Positions 60,971-64,000 of a DNA stretch of 64,000 nucleotides are shown one piece after another; the stretch's first letter is position 1, and every line of letters starts with the position of its first letter. The position numbers and the translations under genes are program-made. Source of the DNA: Bradyrhizobium sp. in8p8 (GTDB lineage Bacteria > Pseudomonadota > Alphaproteobacteria > Rhizobiales > Xanthobacteraceae); NCBI RefSeq assembly GCF_000426845.1, contig NZ_AUGD01000012.1, positions 155,187-219,186 on the forward strand, read 5' to 3'. The notes below the pieces were generated by a model. It saw only the letters and a program-made list of their open reading frames with translations, ran no database searches and was not told where the DNA came from.

Positions 60971-62707
60971 ATGGTTCGGCTGCGTGCCCTCTTGCGCAGC
61001 AATGAGTTCTACCTGATCCCGCTCGCGCTCGTGATCGGCACGCTCGCCGGCGCGGTCGTGACGCTGATGGCCGGGATCGCGCAGATCGCGCACGTGGTGA
61101 TCTACGGAATCCCGATTGATGTCCACCTGTCGGCTCACGCGAGCGTCAGTCCGTGGGCGGCACTGATCGCGCCCGCAGTCGGCGGGCTGTCGCTCGGAAT
61201 CATGGAATGGTTGCGGCGGCGCATGAAGATATCGAATGCTGTCGATCCGATCGAGGCGAACGCGTTGCGCGGCGGCAATCTGTCGATGCGAGACAGCGTG
61301 GTGGTGGCGGGCCAGACTTTGATCTCGAATGGCTGCGGTGCCTCCGTCGGCCTCGAGGCGGGCTACACGCAGATCGGTTCGGGCATCGCCTCGGTGATCG
61401 GCAAGTTCTTCAATCTGCGCCGCAACGATCTGCGCCTGATGGTCGGCTGCGGCGCTGCTGCTGCGATCGCGGCGGCGTTCGGTGCGCCGATCACCGGAGC
61501 CTTCTATGCCTGCGAGCTCATCGTCGGCGTCTATGCGGTCGGCAGCGCCGCTCCTATCCTCGCCGCCTCGCTTGCGGGCGCCTTGACCGCGCAATGGCTG
61601 GGCGGCGCGCCGTATTCACTGGAGATACCGAAGGTCAGCGCCGTCGGCGTCGAGCAATATCTGGCTCTCATCGGGCTTGCGCTCATCACCAGCGGCGTCG
61701 GCATCGCCGTGATGCGTTCCTCGCCGATGTTCGAGCGACTGTTCGCCTGGTTGCCGGTCTGGTTCCGCCCGGTCATCGGCGGCCTCATCGTCGGCGGGTT
61801 CGCCATCGTCACGCCGCAGGTGCTGGCGGCCGGCCATGGCGCCATGGTGCTCGATCTCTTCCAGGAGATGACGATCGGTCTGATCGCGCTGATCATCGCC
61901 TTGAAGGTGACGGCCTGCCTGATTTCGCTCGCCTCGGGTTTCCGCGGTGGCCTGTTCTTCGCCTCGCTGTTCGTTGGAAGTCTGATCGGAAAGTTCTTTG
62001 CCGCGGTGCTGCTTTTGATCAGCCCGAACTTCGCCATCGATCCGCTGGTCGCGATGCTGACCGGGATGGCGACGCTCGGCGTCGCGATCGTCGGCGGCCC
62101 GCTCACCATGTCGTTCCTCGTGCTGGAGATGACCCGCAACGTCGACGTCACCGCCGTGGTGCTGGCCGGCTGCATCGTCACCTCGATCTGCGTCCGCTTC
62201 ATGTTCGGTCACTCCTTCTCGACCTGGCGGCTGCATCTGCGCGGCGAGACCATCCGCAGCGCCAACGACGTGGGCTGGCTGCGCAATCTCACGGTCGAGC
62301 GCCTGATGCGCTCGGACGTCGGCAAGGTGCCGTCGACCACGACGATTGCGGCCACGCGCCGCGAATTTGCGCTGGGCTCGCGGCCGGGCATCGTGATCGT
62401 GAACAATGCGGACGAATATGTCGGCCTCGTCACCTTGCCTGACCTGTTCTCCAGTGATCTCGACACCATCGCCGACGAGATCCAGGTGATCGAGCTCGCG
62501 CGCCTGACCGACATCGTGCTGATCCCGGAAATGAACGTGAAGTCGGCGATGGCGGTGTTCGACGAGGCCGAGGCCGAGATGCTGGCGGTGGTCGATTCCA
62601 CCGACAGCCGCAAGGTGGTCGGCTTCCTCACCGAGAGCTTCGCCCGCCGCCGTTATGTCGAGGAGATCGACAAGGCGACGCGGGGCGTGCTTGGGGCGCT
62701 GTCTTAG
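60971..62707 (+). CDS. ClC-family chloride channel/transporter with C-terminal CBS region
   Basis: The ATG at 60971 (MVRLRALLRSNEFYLIPLAL) is preferred; a GTG at 60920 would add 17 residues. The membrane part has the ClC motif region GCGASVGLEAGYTQIGSG (helices D-F area), AAAIAAAFGAPITGAFYACEL and a later GFRGGLFFASLFVGSLIGKF. The last ~130 residues (LMRSDVGKVPSTTTIAATRRE to the end) look like a pair of CBS domains for nucleotide sensing. Motifs differ from the strict GREGP, so exchanger or channel mode cannot be told. Confidence 0.9.
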   Translation: MVRLRALLRSNEFYLIPLALVIGTLAGAVVTLMAGIAQIAHVVIYGIPIDVHLSAHASVSPWAALIAPAVGGLSLGIMEWLRRRMKISNAVDPIEANALRGGNLSMRDSVVVAGQTLISNGCGASVGLEAGYTQIGSGIASVIGKFFNLRRNDLRLMVGCGAAAAIAAAFGAPITGAFYACELIVGVYAVGSAAPILAASLAGALTAQWLGGAPYSLEIPKVSAVGVEQYLALIGLALITSGVGIAVMRSSPMFERLFAWLPVWFRPVIGGLIVGGFAIVTPQVLAAGHGAMVLDLFQEMTIGLIALIIALKVTACLISLASGFRGGLFFASLFVGSLIGKFFAAVLLLISPNFAIDPLVAMLTGMATLGVAIVGGPLTMSFLVLEMTRNVDVTAVVLAGCIVTSICVRFMFGHSFSTWRLHLRGETIRSANDVGWLRNLTVERLMRSDVGKVPSTTTIAATRREFALGSRPGIVIVNNADEYVGLVTLPDLFSSDLDTIADEIQVIELARLTDIVLIPEMNVKSAMAVFDEAEAEMLAVVDSTDSRKVVGFLTESFARRRYVEEIDKATRGVLGALS

Positions 62708-62712
62708 GCCGG

Positions 62713-62964
62713 CTATCGGCTGGGCGGGGCCGCAACGAGGCAGGCCACGATCCGGCGGACCAGCGGCAGAACCACGAGCAGCGTGGGAAAGGCGACGAGC
62801 CAGGACAGCGCCCAGGCGCCCGGCCAGGTCGCCAGGAATGCCGGCGTCGCGCCGAGGCTCCGCAGCGTCGATATGACCGACACCACGGCCGTCATGAGGA
62901 TGGACAGCACGAACGGCATCACGATCGGCGCATAGCGCGCCGGCAGTTTACGAACCGCAATCAT
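62713..62964 (-). CDS. DUF2798-type small membrane protein
   Basis: The ATG at 62964 gives 83 residues with two transmembrane helices: LPARYAPIVMPFVLSILMTA and WALSWLVAFPTLLVVLPLVR. The pattern PARYAPIVMPFVLS followed by SxLMTxVVS is that of the DUF2798 family, whose function is unknown. It is convergent with the ClC gene, and the two are separated by six bases. Confidence 0.75.
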   Translation of the reverse strand: MIAVRKLPARYAPIVMPFVLSILMTAVVSVISTLRSLGATPAFLATWPGAWALSWLVAFPTLLVVLPLVRRIVACLVAAPPSR

Positions 62965-63257
62965 CTGATTTCTTTCGAGGAAATGGACGCGTCGAGCACG
63001 TTGAAACCCAGGAAAATGGCATCGATCCCGACGGCGTCGGTTGATGCGTTGGTTCACGTGAAACGCTTACGGCAGCCTAAAACGGCGCGGCTGTTCATTA
63101 TCCGCTCAGGTTGGATGGCGCAAGCTGGATCGGATCGTTCGGTTTACAATCGTTCAAAACGTGGCAGATCGCCGCGATCAGGAAACCATTTCAGCGGTTT
63201 GCGCCTTGTAGATGGTTTGCTTATGTCTCTTTCGGCGAGAATAGAGGAAGGTCGAAA

Positions 63258-63659
63258 ATGAGTACTGGACCCATGATTTCCGCAGCCGGCCGCAACACTG
63301 TCGTGGCTGCGTTTGCAAGCCTCGCCCTGATTGCGGCCTCCGCATCCCCTTCCGCGGCTGCCTCGTCCGGGACACCGGCCAAGGCGGCTGCTGCAAGCCA
63401 GCCCACGTCCGATGTCACCGATTTCGGCGCAGCCCGGCGTCGCCACTATCATAGGCGCGGGCCGAACGCCGCAGGACTCGCCTTCATGGGCATGGCGGCA
63501 GGTATAATCGGAGGCGCGATCGCCGAGAGCCGCCGCCGCGAGTACTACGAGAACCGCTATCACTACGGCTATGGCCCGCGTCCGTATTATGGTGGCCCGG
63601 GCTATTATGGCGGCGGCCCCTACTACTACGATCCGGGCTATCGTTACGCGCCATATTGA
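63258..63659 (+). CDS. exported Gly/Tyr-rich protein
   Basis: AGGAAGG precedes the ATG at 63258. The 133-residue product has a signal peptide ending SPSAAAS. A His/Arg cluster (ARRRHYHRRG), one hydrophobic segment (LAFMGMAAGIIGGAIAES) and a C-terminal Tyr/Gly/Pro-rich stretch (RPYYGGPGYYGGG) follow. Similar Gly/Tyr-rich exported proteins are common in Bradyrhizobium and may associate with the envelope. Function unknown. Confidence 0.75.
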   Translation: MSTGPMISAAGRNTVVAAFASLALIAASASPSAAASSGTPAKAAAASQPTSDVTDFGAARRRHYHRRGPNAAGLAFMGMAAGIIGGAIAESRRREYYENRYHYGYGPRPYYGGPGYYGGGPYYYDPGYRYAPY

Positions 63660-63692
63660 GCGGTCATTCTCGACCCGATTGAGTAGTGCTTG

Positions 63693-63723
63693 AAAAAGGG
63701 CGGTGCTTTGCGCTGCCCTTTTT
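63693..63723 (+). terminator. rho-independent terminator after the Gly/Tyr-rich protein gene
   Basis: AAAAAGGGC pairs with GCCCTTTTT, with further pairing inside (GGTGC region), followed by GATG. The A/T ends allow bidirectional use. Confidence 0.75.
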
Positions 63724-63857
63724 GATGTTTCTGCGTTCCTGAAGCCCGGAGCGAGCGAAACGCAATCCGGCGCTGTTCGCCCGAGATCTCGCGCCCTTAC
63801 TCCTTACCAGATGACGCCGGCGCTCCACCGTGTCCGCGGCGTGCCTGTGTCGCCCTC

Positions 63858-64000
63858 TGTCAATCCGCGCGCGCGAAAATATTCCGCTTTACCGAAATTC
63901 GGAAACGGCGTATGTGTGGCCCATCCCGGCTCATCCTTGAGGGGCGATCGTGTGGTCGTCATGTTCGCGAGCCGGGCTTGCGGTGGACGCGGCAGCGTCG
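63858..64000. repeat. start of a Bradyrhizobium/Rhodopseudomonas-type dispersed repeat
   Basis: The text includes AAATATTCCGCTTTACCG, GTATGTGTGGCCCATCCC, TCATCCTTGAGGGGCGATCG and TGCGGTGGACGCGGCAGCG, which I recall as a recurrent intergenic sequence in these genera, often mis-annotated as short hypothetical genes. Assignment rests on memory rather than on a second copy in this window. Confidence 0.5.

Larger units (their letters stand above)
63660..64000. other. 3' flank with terminator and start of a dispersed repeat
   Basis: After the last gene come a terminator at 63693-63723, then sequence without a convincing gene. From about 63858 it resembles the beginning of a dispersed intergenic repeat that continues past the window. 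Confidence 0.5.

Overview
The window reads as chromosomal DNA of an alphaproteobacterium of the Bradyrhizobium type. It is GC-rich, many small exported proteins look like Bradyrhizobium proteins, and the last ~140 bases resemble the start of a dispersed intergenic repeat seen in Bradyrhizobium and Rhodopseudomonas. No rRNA, tRNA, CRISPR array, transposase or integrase was seen. The genus is inferred from gene content and style, not from a marker gene.

Layout. 1-7000 is mixed housekeeping: a truncated GGDEF-EAL protein, a conserved hypothetical, a tungstate-type binding protein and permease arranged convergently, a 3-hydroxyacyl-CoA dehydrogenase and a truncated haemoglobin. 7200-48500 is a ~41 kb island for alcohol and C1 oxidation by PQQ enzymes, with a strong lanthanide signature. 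48700-63700 is general metabolism and stress: GH1 glucosidase, thiolase, HU protein, a lon/hsp20/ferritin-like block, a YbdK/amidotransferase pair, MarC, a class II aldolase, a ClC channel and small exported proteins.

How the island works together (inference from families and order). xoxF, its cytochrome xoxG, S-(hydroxymethyl)glutathione dehydrogenase and the formaldehyde-activating enzyme lie head to tail on the minus strand. Together with S-formylglutathione hydrolase at 39247-40092 they form a methanol to formaldehyde to S-formylglutathione to formate route. Three further PQQ dehydrogenases are present: one follows a Rieske protein, one sits in a dehydrogenase/cytochrome/binding-protein operon, and one is a quinohaemoprotein with its own cytochrome domain. 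Three of the four carry the extra Asp two residues after the catalytic Asp that marks lanthanide-dependent enzymes; the quinohaemoprotein does not. The window also has a four-EF-hand lanmodulin, a frameshifted second lanmodulin copy, a PedABC/Lut-like ABC system, a TonB-dependent receptor, an orphan pqqA, the SoxYZ-like/zinc hydrolase/CXXCW quinoprotein accessory set, a MoxY-like kinase with a divergent NarL-type regulator, another NarL-type regulator and an AraC-family regulator beside xoxF. The most notable signals are the lanmodulin pair, the atypical PQQ dehydrogenase lacking the vicinal cysteines, the lone pqqA, and repeated 7-3-7 inverted repeats upstream of the quinohaemoprotein and TonB receptor, with a weaker match upstream of xoxF.
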